Positions 22,527-37,500 of a DNA stretch of 64,000 nucleotides are shown piece after piece. Every line of letters starts with the position of its first letter. Within the stretch, counting starts at the first letter, position 1. The notes beneath the pieces were generated by a model that saw only the letters and a program-made list of their open reading frames with translations, was not told the origin of the DNA and searched no databases. The position numbers and the translations under genes are program-made. Source of the stretch: Pomphorhynchus laevis. Its lineage: Eukaryota > Acanthocephala > Palaeacanthocephala > Echinorhynchida > Pomphorhynchidae. The DNA lies in assembly GCA_012934845.2 (NCBI GenBank), contig WNNJ02001418.1, forward strand, positions 1 to 64,000, in the 5' to 3' direction.

Positions 22527-25500
22527 GTAATTAACATTCAACAAATTTCAAAATTTAACAAATTTCAAAATATTGTTAAATTAAAAGACATATTTTATAT
22601 AGCAATAAAGACAACATGTAGATCAGGAAAACTAAGTTTATAAGATTAGATTGTATTGTGTGATTATTTATTATTAAAAGTAATTAACATCAATAACTAA
22701 ATTGATATAATTTAGTTGTATTTTAAAACAATCCAAATTCTTTATTTTCATAGAAAATTACATGGATTGCAAATTTATTTTAACCCTAAACATATTAAAT
22801 TTCTTTTTTTGTGATTTATGATAGTCAAATATATAGAAAACTTAAAGTTAGATTGATATTTTTACTTTATTAAAATTATATTAAACTTCATTAAATTCAT
22901 TTAAATTATAAAATTAATAAGGTTTAGCCTGTAGTTTGTAGGATATCAATTCTAGAATGAAATTGTACCAAGCATTGACATTCAAGAAAAATATTAACTT
23001 TGATTGTACAATCATTGCGTAATCGTGGATGAATGTCATTTTAAATAAACGTTGAATCATTTCCTACTTAACCATGCAATTTAGAAATGAATTTAGTCCC
23101 CTGATGTTTTAATGTATATCACAGCTAAAATTGTCCGTATTGACAAATTTATCTTCTTTTACACTGATCTTTTTACACTGGTGAATTTTATTAATTTTAT
23201 ATAAATTATATATTAATCGTATATATTATTTTATGTAATTATATATATATCTTTAATTTTAATTATGTCGTCATAAATATAAATCTAGAAATATGCATTT
23301 CCACATATAAGATTAATCAATTTTAGCAAAATTTTAATAAATCAGAATTGCAATCAGAATCAAATAATGCAAATTATCAAAACATTTTTTATCAACGTGA
23401 AATTGATTAAATTAAATTGATCAATTAAATTTTATAAAAAATTAAAGTTAGATTTGAGTATGAGTTTATGATACAGACTATTTTCTAAATTTAACGTTTT
23501 TAATTATATCATAATAGTAGTGGTATATATCTAGTAGTTGAAAAATAAACATCAATAACTTATTTAAAGAAACATCACCAATTTCTTAATGATAGAAACT
23601 TTTAGCGAAATCCGATTGTATTTATAAGCTGGATAATAATTAAAAAGTTGACATTTTGATTATCTTGCACTCTGCTTTAATCCTATCTATAAGCCAACAC
23701 CAGTACGCTACATTTCAACATTGGTAGGCCTCATCAGCTACTGATCCAATACCTACGTTTCACGTTTCGGTGCTTTTAATGTTGGCTGACGATCACTCGA
23801 CTCTTTAATTATATCTATAAGCCAAGAGCAGTAAGCTAAACTTCAGTATTGGTGGACTTAAATCAGCTTTTTAATTATTATTTAAAAATTATTACATAAT
23901 AATTTAATAAGTTAAATTATTATTTAATAATATTATCGATTAATCTTATATATTAATTTAATCTTATCGATTTTTATATTATTTCTTATAATATTCTTAT
24001 CCTATCGTGCATTTATGTAAAATATACACTTTTAATTGAAGATCAAAGTATCATCGGTTACCATTTAACGTGCAACCAATTTCAAAGATGCAATAGCAAT
24101 TTAGGACTACTCTGTATAAATGGAAGATGCGTTTGTGCAACTAATCATATGTGGATAAATGGCAAATGTCAAAAAGGTAAGTTAATATTAAGACATTTGA
24201 AAACTACAATAAATACCGCATTATTTATAAATGATAATGCAATAATCCATCAAAATGATTGTGTTATCACAATACCCCAAATTTATCTACTTTACAAATC
24301 GTAGGAAAAGTTGTAAATAGTCAACTTTGATATTGATGTTTGTATATAAGTGAACTCTATCGGCGTTTAACAATAATTACCGAACTGATTATGTATTATA
24401 TCATTTTCTCTGTCTAATAAAACTAAAATTTCAATTGTGTAACAATTGGATGATTATATATATGATTATATATGTTCGTATATATACGAACAGAGCTTAT
24501 GCTAAATTCCCTCTGATGATTTAGATTAAGGTTAGTTCTGCTTTTCGAGCATTAAACACTGTTTTAGCGTGTGTTAAGGTGCCTATAGATGATTATTAAA
24601 GTCACGGGACTGATAAGCTCCGTTAGAGCGAGACGCGTATACCCTTGTGGAAGTTTATCATTACACATAGGATGACTGGGCATACGTAGCGACTTTGAAT
24701 ATTGCGAGAATAATTCGGTTCTATTTCTTGATCTGATGAGGATATATAGAATGCTGCCTGGTGTTTATGCCTCTTCATGAGGAAAACATAGTGATTTATC
24801 TATGAGTACACAATTGTGTACTTATAAATATATCATAAATATATCATTTAAAAAGCATACAATAACTTAAATATTATTATATATTAAATAATAACTTAAA
24901 TACATTCTGGGAATATTTTTTATTCCTAGATTAATTTTAAAATTTCTTTAACATTTTGTAAACTAACTGCTAGCAAGTTATATATTTTTCATTCGTTTTT
25001 ACTAGATTATAAACACTTGAGAATATTTCCGGTAAGGTACGAAATATTTATTAAATTTACAATATATCCAAGACAGTCGATTCTAATTCACCATTTCCAG
25101 TTCTTGTCTCCATCTTCGTTTGAATCTGCGCCAGCTAATGTTCAAGTAGTTAAAAAGGATTTTCTTGGCATCGTCTTCAATTGTTCTCTTTAAATTCTTA
25201 CGAACATTGCCTCTAGGACGCCGCAACGATTCCTCCTGATCCAAGTATAACGTTAACTTAGGTAGTCTATCTCTTCACATCCACAGTACATGACTAAGAT
25301 AGCGCCGTCTGTTCTTTTGAACCAGGTCAGACACAATAACGCCGTGTGAACATCGTGAATACACTTCTGCGTTTAATACGCGATCGAGCGGATTGATTCT
25401 TGCAATTCTGCGTAGACAGCGGCGTTCAAAGACATCAAGCTGCGTACTTGTGGTAAGTTTTTCAGGCCAGCACTAAGAGCCATAGAACAGTATTGGGCGG

Positions 25501-28500
25501 ACAACCGACGAATACAGTTGGAACTTTGTTTTAATAGATACATTAGTATCGCGCCAGAAGGAATAAAGACGTGAGAAGGTGAAACCAGCTTTTATTATCC
25601 GGGTTCAAATGTCGCCATCACATCGACAGTCATCGGAAAATATTGAATTGAGATAAGTGAAAGATTGTACCTGTTCAATATTTATCCACCGATAATAACT
25701 GAGCATGGTAGAGAGTTTATGGCAAGTAGCTTACATTTCAGTATGTTAAGGTACAACCCATATTTTCTTGCTGTCTCGTCTATACGGTTTGCTATACGTT
25801 GCCCATCGTCAGATGATTCTGTCAGTACGACCACATCATCCGCATAGGTCAGATCAGAAAAACCAGAACATTGCTCGGATGCAAGCGTATACCATCACTG
25901 TGGTGGTCAAGTGTTCTCAAAGGAGATAGTTAATGCCAATGTTGAATAGTTCTAGTAACAGTACACCTCCTTGTCGAACACCTGAACTGACAGGAAACGC
26001 TCTTCCTATTCAACTATCTTCTAGCACGACAGACATAGTATTTTAATACATTGCATATATTAGCTACTGATGAATGCTTTGTATTTAAACTTATTTTTAC
26101 CTCAGGGTATATTACGTATTAAACTTTAGTAAATTTTCAGATAAAAATGTTCATATAGAAATAATACAGATCAACGTTTATTTGAAGCCGAAACAATTTT
26201 CAAAGCAAAAAAATGTCAATATATTAATCTGGAAGTCGTATATATTATTTAAGATAAAATACATATTTTTTCATTGATGATTAATACATAATTAGTTACT
26301 ATTAAAAATATAATCAATATTGAAAATTCGATGTTCAACTTTTAAACTATACATTCATAAAGAAACAAAACAGATTTATAAATTATAAAAAAGAACTACA
26401 CGAAGTTGCATAACTTGGCACTATATAAAACGTGCCCCTTGACAGAATTTTCGCAGTTCAAAGTAGTTCTTCGAAGTTAACTACATTTTGCTTAAAAAAT
26501 AAACTTGATTTGTTCGTCATTTTTAATAGATGATGGATCGATTGATTATTACCGAAAATGCTCTATATTATCAAAAGTGCAATATTCGTTTGGGGCTCTA
26601 CTGTAAGAATGGAAGATGCGTTTGTATGCCAAATTATATTTGGATTAATGGAATGTGTCTGAAAGGTGAACATCATTTCATACTTATTTTGCTTATATAA
26701 TGAACTTTCTTATTTTGCCATTTTTAATAGATGATGGCTCAATTGATTATTACCGAAAATGCTCTATATATCAAAAGTGCAATATTCGTTTGGGGCTCTA
26801 CTGTAAGAATGGAAGATGCGTTTGTATGCCAAATTATATTTGGATTAATGGAATGTGCCTGAAAGGTGAACATCATTTCATACTTATTTTGCTTATATAA
26901 TGAACTTTCTTATTTTGCCATTTTTAATAGATGATGGATCGAATTGATTATTACCGAAAATGCTCTATATATCAAAAGTGCAATATTCGTTTGGGGCTCT
27001 ACTGTAAGAATGGAAGATGCGTTTGTATGCCAAATTATATTTGGATTAATGGAATGTGCCTGAAAGGTGAACATCATTTCATACTTATTTTGCTTATATA
27101 ATGAACTTTCTTATTTTGCCATTTTTAATAGATGATGGCTCAATTGATTATTACCGAAAATGCTCTATATATCAAAAGTGCAATATTCGTTTGGGGCTCT
27201 ACTGTAAGAATGGAAGATGCGTTTGTATGCCAAATTATATTTGGATTAATGGAATGTGCCTGAAAGGTGAACATCATTTCATACTTATTTTGCTTATATA
27301 ATGAACTTTCTTATTTTGCCATTTTTAATAGATGATGGCTCAATTGATTATTACCGAAAATGCTCTATATATCAAAAGTGCAATATTCGTTTGGGGCTCT
27401 ACTGTAAGAATGGAAGATGCGTTTGTATGCCAAATTATATTTGGATTAATGGAATGTGTCTGAAAGGTGAACATCATTTCATACTTATTTTGCTTATATA
27501 ATGAACTTTCTCATTTTGCCATTTTTAATAGATGATGGCTCAATTGATTATTACCGAAAATGCTCTATATATCAAAAGTGCAATATTCGTTTGGGGCTCT
27601 ACTGTAAGAATGGAAGATGCGTTTGTATGCCAAATTATATTTGGATTAATGGAATGTGCCTGAAAGGTGAACATCATTTCATACTTATTTTGCTTATATA
27701 ATGAACTTTCTCATTTTGCCATTTTTAATAGATGATGGATCGATTGATTATTACCGAAAATGTTCTATTTATCAAAAGTGCAATAATCGTTTGGGGCTCT
27801 ACTGTAAGAATGGAAGATGCGTTTGTATGCCAAATTATATTTGGATTAATGGAATGTGCCTGAAAGGTGAACATCATTTCATACTTATTTTGCTTATATA
27901 ATGAACTTTCTTATTTTGCCATTTTTAATAGATGATGGATCGATTGATTATTACCGAAAATGCTCTATAGATCAAAAGTGCGATATTCGTTTGGGGCTTT
28001 ACTGTAAGAATGAAAGATGCGTTTGTATGCCAAATTATATTTGGATTAATGGAATGTGTCTGAAAGGTGAACATCATTTCATACTTATTTTGCTTATATA
28101 ATGAACTTTCTCATTTTGCCATTTTTAATAGATGATGGATCGATTGATTATTACCGAAAATGTTCTATTTATCAAAAGTGCAATAATCGTTTGGGGCTTT
28201 ACTGTAAGAATGGAAGATGCGTTTGTATGCCAAATTATATTTGGATTAATGGAATGTGTCTGAAAGGTGAACATCATTTTATACTTATTTTGCTTATATA
28301 ATGAACTTTCTCATTTTGCCATTTTTAATAGATGATGGATCGATTGATTATTACCGAAAATGTTCTATTTATCAAAAGTGCAATAATCGTTTGAGGCTTT
28401 ACTGTAAGAATGGAAGATGCGTTTGTATGCCAAATTATATTTGGATTAATGGAATGTGCCTGAAAGGTGAACATCATTTTATACTTATTTTGCTTATATA

Positions 28501-31500
28501 ATGAACTTTCTCATTTTGCCATTTTTAATAGATGATGGATCGATTGATTATTACCGAAAATGTTCTATTTATCAAAAGTGCAATAATCGTTTGGGGCTCT
28601 ACTGTAAGAATGGAAGATGCGTTTGTATGCCAAATTATATTTGGATTAATGGAATGTGCCTGAAAGGTGAACATCATTTCATACTTATTTTGCTTATATA
28701 ATGAACTTTCTTATTTTGCCATTTTTAATAGATGATGGATCAATAGATTATTTCTACAAAATTTAATTTTAATTATTTATTAAAATAATAATCTTCTATA
28801 ATTATATATAAATATACAAAATATATATACAAATACACAAAATATTTATCTAAATATCTAAACTCATGTTATTCGACTCTTAAAGAGGAACGTAAATTTT
28901 CTTTTTTTAATTTTTTTCATTCATAGTAGAACATTTCTAAATATTTGATGATGCATTTAGTTATTAGCACAAGTTAGTAATCAATTATCATTTTTTGTTG
29001 TTCTCTTAACAATTAATTATTATCGCATGTGCTATGAATATCAAAATATATTGAAATATAAGCTGTGTTATATATATTATATCAAAATATAAGCTATATT
29101 TTATGCCATTCTTTTTCGTTTTAAGATGACCATGGCTTGCAGTATTATGCTATTTGTTCAAAGTACTTGAGATGTAATAGGCACTTAGGGCTATACTGTG
29201 AAGATGAAAGGTGTGTTTGTGTTCCTAATTATTTGTGGATTGATGGTAAATGTCGAATGTGTAAGTAATCGTTTTTCGAAAACTTTTGACTATATTGTTT
29301 TATTTATAGATTATATTTTCAGTATAATCGTTATTATACTGAAATATATATTTATATATTTATATTAATAATATTGTATTGTTATGATACACTCGTTATT
29401 TCTTTAATTTGAACAACATAATTCGTGATCATTGATAATTTTAGATAATATCTGATTGTATATTACTTTCCTAATAAGTTTTCTTTAATCAGTCAGTTGT
29501 TGATAACTTCTTTGGTAATCTTTATTTGACTTTATTTTGCTATAAAATTACATTTATAAATGTAATTGGTTTCGCATTGATAGCAGTTGTAAAAATATGT
29601 TGGCTAAAATTTTGTATTATAAAACTTAAATCTGAGAAATTATTAAATGTTGATTTACAAATTTCAGATATAAACACAGTTTTAAAACATTTTGTAATAA
29701 GGTGGCATTGGTAGACTGCGTATTAAGTTCGTTGAATTAATCGAGTGTTGTATATGTGGCTTAGTTAAATCAGGTTGCGATTTAACGGCTTTCATTGAAT
29801 CGCTCCGATCTCGAAGTGTTTCTTCGCCATTATTGCTCTCATTACCGCTACTGTTGCTACTTACTTGGTACTTTTCCAATTCCCTTCAAAAAAATATTTA
29901 AAATAACTAAAAAATGCTACCTTAAAATTACGATCAAAGCGTGTATCAACTAATCTGAAAAAGAAATATTTATATATTTAAGAAACAGTTAAGAAATAAT
30001 AATATCCATAAATATTAAATTAATATTAATATTATTAATTAATATTATTAATATTAAATGTTAACTCTATTAATTAATAATTACTAAATAATTAATAATC
30101 TCGAAACTTATAAAAAAATGTTTTTGTGCGAGATTTTTTGCAATTTTGAACAATACAGAAAAATAGCAATTTTTAAATCAAATTTTTGATGATCAATTGT
30201 TGACATCGGGAATAAAGATCAAACACCAAAATAGATCTTATTTTAAGCATGTATTTTTAGCTTTTATTTCTTATGATAATACTCTAAATTATATTGGATA
30301 TCAAATGTACTATTGTTATCATATATTAAATTAAAATAAATAATATTTAATATTTTATTAATATTAAGGTTAATATTAATATTTTGAATATTAAATATCT
30401 AAATTATATTAGAAATATTATAGATTAATTATATATATTAGAAATACAGGTAAATTTGACTAATATGTTGCAAATATATAGTTTATGAAACTATAAACAT
30501 GTGAACACACCGTATTAAATAAGTCATTAAATTAATATTTCAATTCATTCCCAGACTTCGCTTGTCTGTTCTCAAATAATAATAGGCTCGTAAGATCGAA
30601 TCTTGAACTATAATAAATAATATTTAATATTTTATTTATATTTTTAATGCATTAATATACATTAATTTCATGAGTTTTATTTTGAAATCAATAAATTATA
30701 TATATTGAAAATACAGGTAAATTTAATATTTTTATATATAATATAATATATTTTTATATTTGATATATACATGATAAAAACATGTCGAACTCATATGCCA
30801 TAAGAACTTAAATCACTTCCGAGTATTGTACAAGTAATTGTACAAGTAATTCGAGAGATCTGTCAAAGGCGTTTAATCCTGTTAGTCGCCATCTTTTATT
30901 GGATAAACTTGTACACAGTTCACATTTTCCTTTTTGGCAAACAAGTTTTATTAAATCTTATCTGAAAACTCGTTCGCTAAGATTGACTTTTACACAGTTC
31001 CTGTGTAAAAATTGCAGACGACATAACTATCATTACAAGCTCATAGTTAACCCACTGCAATATGACCTTGCATAGTAAGGCCAAACTCGATAAAATACAT
31101 GTCGAGCTAATATGACATAAGAACTTGAATCACTTCGGAATATACATAATAATATTATTATTTAACAAGAAGCATAATCAATTATAAGGCAATATAAGAC
31201 AATAAATTGATAAATAATGCCTTATTAATAAATAAATATGGCAATTGACTTCTCAGTAACAGAATATTATTCTAGCTAACATCATATAAATGCATAATTA
31301 GGAGCTAAATGTTAACAAAGTTGTCATATTGTCTCATAAGCTTTCTTTTAGTATTTTGTTTGAATTGAACCTGTTGTAAATCAGTAAGCAACTATAGATG
31401 CTTACTTGTCTCTTTGTTTATTAAAATGATGAATCGAATATAGAATAATCATAAAGAAGAAGAATCAATCAATAATAAGTTTGATTAAAGTAATAATTTC

Positions 31501-34500
31501 ACTGAATGCATGCTATTAACGATACATAACCGAATTTTAAGTTCATTCCCGTATGTTGTATTATTTAAACTTTTCAATTTATTTTACTGTAGACGAGGGT
31601 AATTTGGATTATTATTCTAAATGCTCGGACTATCTTAGATGCAATGGGAAACTGGGTTTGTACTGTAAAGATGGAAGATGCATATGTGTTCCATTCCATA
31701 GATGGATTAATGGAAAATGCCAGTTATGTTAGTATAATTGCTAAACATGTAAAAATAGGTTTTTTAAGTGTTTAAACGTTAGCATTACGATTATTGGAGA
31801 GAAATATAAGTTAGTAAATTTATTGAGATTTATGGACCAAAAATATTACACGTGGAAGATAGATAATAAATAATAAACAAATACAAAGAGCTATTATTAA
31901 ATATTTTATTATAATTATATTTACTAAGGAAGACAAATATCGGAAGTTAAAAAATTTAAAGGTGAAATTATAATTTAACAATTGCAAAAATTACAACTTA
32001 AACATTAAAATTATTATTTATTTCTTCTTGTTATAATAGGATGGAAATTACAACTTAAACATTAAAATTATTATTTATTTATAAATTATTATTTATTTAT
32101 TTAGTTATAATCTGCTAGTTATAAAAGTACTAGCTGTGCATTCTCTAATTTATATTACCATAGACTGGGATGATGTCATCTTCATATTGTATGACATATC
32201 ATTTGAATGCTGCAAAGTGGACCGAGATCTCCAAGGAGAAGGACGAACAAGATAGGGCTTGATTACAGAACCTAGCGGTACATCACAGGTACAGTGATGA
32301 TACAGTGGAAAGTGGCTAGTAAGATACGACGAGAACCATTTAAGAATAGAGGTAAAGAAGCAATAACGATGTCGACGGACGTGAAGGAGAATAGAGTGAT
32401 CAACAATGTCAAACGCCGACGACAAATCCAGTGAAATGACCAGGTAAGTTAACTGTTGATCGCAAGCCAAGAGAAGATCATTGATTGCCTGGTGACAAAC
32501 AGTTTCAGTGGAGCTGTTTCTACGGTATTCACCTTGATATTGAGAAAGAAGTTTCGACGAATTTAGGTAGGACATGACTTGGCGCAAAATGAGTATTTCA
32601 AAGAGTTTCGGAACAGTTGAAAGTAGTGAGGTAGAACTGTAGGACTATGGGAAATTAAGGTCAAGGGATTGATATTTTAGAAGCAGACGGATAGTGGCAG
32701 CTTATATGAAGTGGAAAAGATCTTTAATATAATACAATAGTTAAATAGTTTACAGAGAAAGATACTAGTGCGTGAGCAATAGATTTAAGGACAGTTGTTG
32801 GTAAAGGATCATGAGGAGATGAAAAATTGGGAAGTCGAGATATTAGCATGATGATTTCATAAGAAGACGCATGCGACAGTTGGAAAAGTTCAGGAAAGCA
32901 TGATGTGACAATGACTGAAAAGTAACCAAGATGTGAAAAAGTAAGACATACATTGTCAAGTTTAAATCTGATATGACTAGCTAAATATGAGATAGCGGTA
33001 ATAGTGATAGAAGACTTGGCAAAAATGATTATGCCACTGTGACGAACTAAAGGTTCATGGATGGTGTTACGAAGAGGTCGAGGAAGGTGGGTGACGGAGT
33101 TAACATTAAGACGTAGACGACAAATGGCAAGATCAACATCATTTCGATTCCAGGTTTCAGTGAAGCGAAAGATATCGAAATTAGATTCGTGAAGTGCGTG
33201 GAGAATCGAGTATACCTTTGAGTGCAATGATTGACAATTGAAAATGTCCAGGAAATGATGGATGATCTGGTTAAGATAGCAGTGGCAGCATTGATTATGG
33301 ATGACCCGGTTGGTTCAGCAGTGAATGACCTGTGGGATGTATCGGTGTTATAGAGTGACACGTTATGGAAGCTTTTAGCTGCTTATTACCATAAGGTATG
33401 TACTGCAGCATCATGACCAAGAACCATTGAAATAGTGGTGCGCTCTTTTGGAAGTGATATTTGAGATGTATTCATTGTCGGCAAGGCTGTTTCGTGACTA
33501 GAATCAGTGTTTTTTAGGACAAAACATTGATTAGGATGCTTTTGTCGCATTTCTCGAAGCTTCTCAAGTGAGATTGAATGTGCCTCACGTTCCTCCTTAG
33601 AAGGAGAAACTCGAGCTCATAAGCCTGTAAGCATTCTTTATTACATGAGCGGCATGTTCATCACTCAGTGTAAACAATATTCATCTTGGTATGTCAGTCC
33701 GTTTTCCAGGAAGTCTAATAATGAATCGGGGTTTCACGTAAGGGAGTCCAAGCTTTGTCAGGAGTTTTGGAACCGTCTTAACATCGTCACCTTCTACAAT
33801 GCCGCGAACCATTATACTTTACGCTCTGATACTCGCCCTTCTAATTTTAGTAGCCACGAATAAAGTAGTTGTGGCATCCGATTCCTTCGAAATCGCGCAA
33901 TTGCCTGGTATATGTTCCGTTGCATTGATGGTATTAAAGTATTTTTGACTACTGCCGCATATGATTTCTAGATCATCTTTTTAAACTTATCTCTTCCGAT
34001 TTCTTTGGAAGAGCGTTTCGTTTCAGCCTAACTCATGGTCCTATTTTTCTGTAAAGTTCCTCAATGGACGAAGCTATGCAACATCCGCACAATAGTTTCC
34101 GCAGTTGAAAGTCACGTTTCAATAATATCGGGAAGTACAATTTAGTGTAAGCTAGACACTGCGCACACTGTATTAAGTGTTCAACCATATCAGAATATGA
34201 TGCTGATTTATTTATTTTTGGATCTATTTGCAGCTTCTCAGACATATCAGGTAGCAAAGCAGACAACGTATTCTCCATTGTGGCCAATTCATCATAATTT
34301 GGTGGCAGTGGCGTGTTTTTATTGCGAAACGTATTCATTGAAGAGATTATTGTTGAAACCCTATTACGACAGTTCTTCGCATAACAATGTGCGCAAGGCT
34401 TATCGGCTTTTACACAGGCCCAATTTTTGCATGAAGCAGCATAGCTGCAATAACAGCAGCGCGTTGCCCTGGTAGTAGACCTCACATTGTCCGCAACAGC

Positions 34501-37500
34501 TGACCTCGATAAAACATCTCGAACTCGATTGAATTTAATTGAACAGTAAGAAGTTTAGTGATAGCTCGTGATAAATTCTGTATCAGTAGATATTTTAGTA
34601 AAATTTGTCTCAGTAGAATTTGACGATAACCGAGATTTTATCAATTTAGACGATTCAATAAAGTCTTTATTTGAATACATATTTAGTGTATATTATTGTG
34701 TATATTATTGTAAGTATTTATATGTAAGACAATTTTTCAGTCAGTTAAAATAATATCCACTTTCGAAGTTATTAATACGACACGTTACCACAGTGTAACT
34801 TAAATTCCGACAAAAAGTTCATATTCTGCTTGAAACATATAATATATATGGTTTTGTAGCATTTAAGAATTAGGTGGAGTTAGTTTAAAGGACTATCTGG
34901 AAAGAGACCTTGAGGTAGACTCGTACCGGTGGAGAGATCAAATCTCGAAACTGACCGAAGACTGCTTTGGGCTATCTGAATGAGAACTCTTATCTGTCGT
35001 CCAGGATCGCTATGTCTGGAGTAGTTTGATTCGTGCACTGCAAACAACAACCCTATACCCGGACCAGTGATTGACAGGAAAAATATTGTATATTGTTTGT
35101 TTTTCTTGCCAAGAAATTGTTGTTGATGTTTAAAGAGTTTGTTTAATGCTGCTAGACAGTAAATGATCTGAGTTTAATTATGATCTGTGAATAGATGATT
35201 AAATCAACATCAAAATAAATTATCTATTAATTTAAATTAAAATATTTAAATTATTATTAAATCAATTTCGTATATTGAACAAATTTTTAGGAATTACTAA
35301 ACTATATTTTTCTGCTTAAAATTAATTATTAAAATTGTATCAAAACTCATAAAAATGCGAGTAACTATCGCAATCTATTTCAATAGACGAAGGCAACTTA
35401 GACTATTATTCAAGCTGCTCACAGTTTCAAAGATGTAATTCGAGATTAGGGCTGTATTGTAAAGATGGAAGATGTGTATGCGTACCAAACTACCGGTGGA
35501 TTAACGGGAAATGCCAACTATGTTAGTATACATTGAAATCTTTAATTGCTATCGAATATGCACAAACTGTGCGCGTTTGTCTATTTCGATATAAATTCAA
35601 ACATTTTCAGTTCTCTGTTCTATTTACTCTTAAAGATGAGGGCAACTTAGATTATTATTCTAAGTGCTCTGATTATTTGAAATGCAATACCAATTTGGGA
35701 TTATTCTGCAAAAATGGACGATGTGTTTGTCTTCCACGCTACATGTGGATTGATGGTAGATGTCAAACAGGTTAGCAAATTCTAGAAAGACTGAAAAAAA
35801 TATCAAAAAGAGATTTATGAACTTTTATTCAGATTTGCCTAATCCGATTTATTAAATGCACCAAAATACATTCATTCTCAATTATCTTGAAGAAATGGAA
35901 TAATAAAATCATTTTCAATTTCATCAATAAAAACAAGTTTGTGATACAAGTAAAACAAAAATTATCAAATTATCAAATATTTGTTTATGGAATCAAAAAT
36001 TTATTTATGAAATTATTTTTTTAATACAATTATAATATTTATTTATGAAATCAGAATATATATTTGTCAAATCGAAATATTTATTTATATAATCAGAATA
36101 TTTTTTATGAAACCACAATATACAGAATATTTTTTATGAAACCACAATATATATAAAATAAAAATAGGTGTTGATGAAATAAAAATAAATATTTATGAAA
36201 TAGAATATTTATTTATGAAATCAGAATATTTATTTGTGAAATCAAAATATTTATTTATAAAATCAACATATTTATTTATGAAATCAGAATATTTATTTAT
36301 GAAATCAGAATATTTATTTATGAAATCAGAATATTTATTTAATTATATCAGAATATTAATTGATAAAATCAGAATATTTATTGATGAAATCATAATATTT
36401 ATTTAATTATATCAGAAGATTTATTTATAAAATTATATTATTTTTTAAATCAGAATATTTATCGATGAAATCATAATATTATTTACGAAATCAGAATATT
36501 TATTGATGAAATCATAATATTTATTTATGAAATCATAATATTATTTACGAAATCAGAATATTTATGATATCAAAATATTTTTGATGAAATCATAATATTT
36601 ATTAAATTATATCAGAAGATTTATTTATAAAATTATATTATTTTTTTAAATCAGAATATTCATCGATGAAATCATAATATTATTTACGAAATCAGAATAT
36701 TTATTGATGAAAACATAATATTTTTTTAATCAGAATATTTATTGATGAAATCATAATATTTTTTTATGAAATCATAATATTTATTTTTGAAATCAGAATA
36801 TTTATTTATGAAATCAGAATATTTATTTATGAAATCATTATATTTATTTAATTATATCAGAATATTAATTGATGAAATCATAATATTTATTTATGAAATC
36901 AGAATATTTATTTATGAAATCAGAATATTTATTTATGAAATCAGAATATTTATTTATGAAATCATAATATTTATTTAATTATATCAGAATATTAATTGAT
37001 GAAATCAGAATTATTATTGATGAAATCAGAATATTTATGATATCAAAATATTTATTGATGAAATCATAATATTTTTTTAAATCAGAATATTTATTGATGA
37101 CATCAGAATATTTATTGATGAAATCAGAATATTTATTTGTCAAATCAGAATATTTATTGATGAAATCATAATATTTTTTTATGAAATCATAATATTTATT
37201 TATGAAATCAGAATATTTATTGATGAAATCAGAATATTTATTTATGAAATCATAATATTTATTTATGAAATCATAATATTTATTTAATTATATCAGAATA
37301 TTAATTGATGAAATCATAATATTTATTTATGAAATCAGAATATTTATTTATGAAATCAGAATATTTATTGATGAAATCATAATATTTTTTAAAATCAGAA
37401 TATTTATTGATGAAATCATAATATTTATTTAATTATATCAGAAGATTTATTTATAAAATTATATTATTTTTTAAATCAGAATATTTATCGATGAAATCAT

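Noticed and set aside
26516-28755. Regular 200-bp direct repeats resembling a repeat-spacer array such as CRISPR
   Set aside because: The whole 200-bp unit is repeated, including the would-be spacer, and it holds a splice-bounded coding module. The window is clearly eukaryotic.
34033-34485. Cysteine-rich minus-strand frame as an independent host gene
   Set aside because: It sits directly upstream, on the same strand, of ORF1, endonuclease and RT pieces of a LINE, so it is most simply the start of that element's ORF1.
36215-36978. 63-codon open frames inside the minisatellite
   Set aside because: The 21-bp unit is a multiple of three, so open frames arise automatically. The content is low-complexity K-S-E-Y-L-F repeats.
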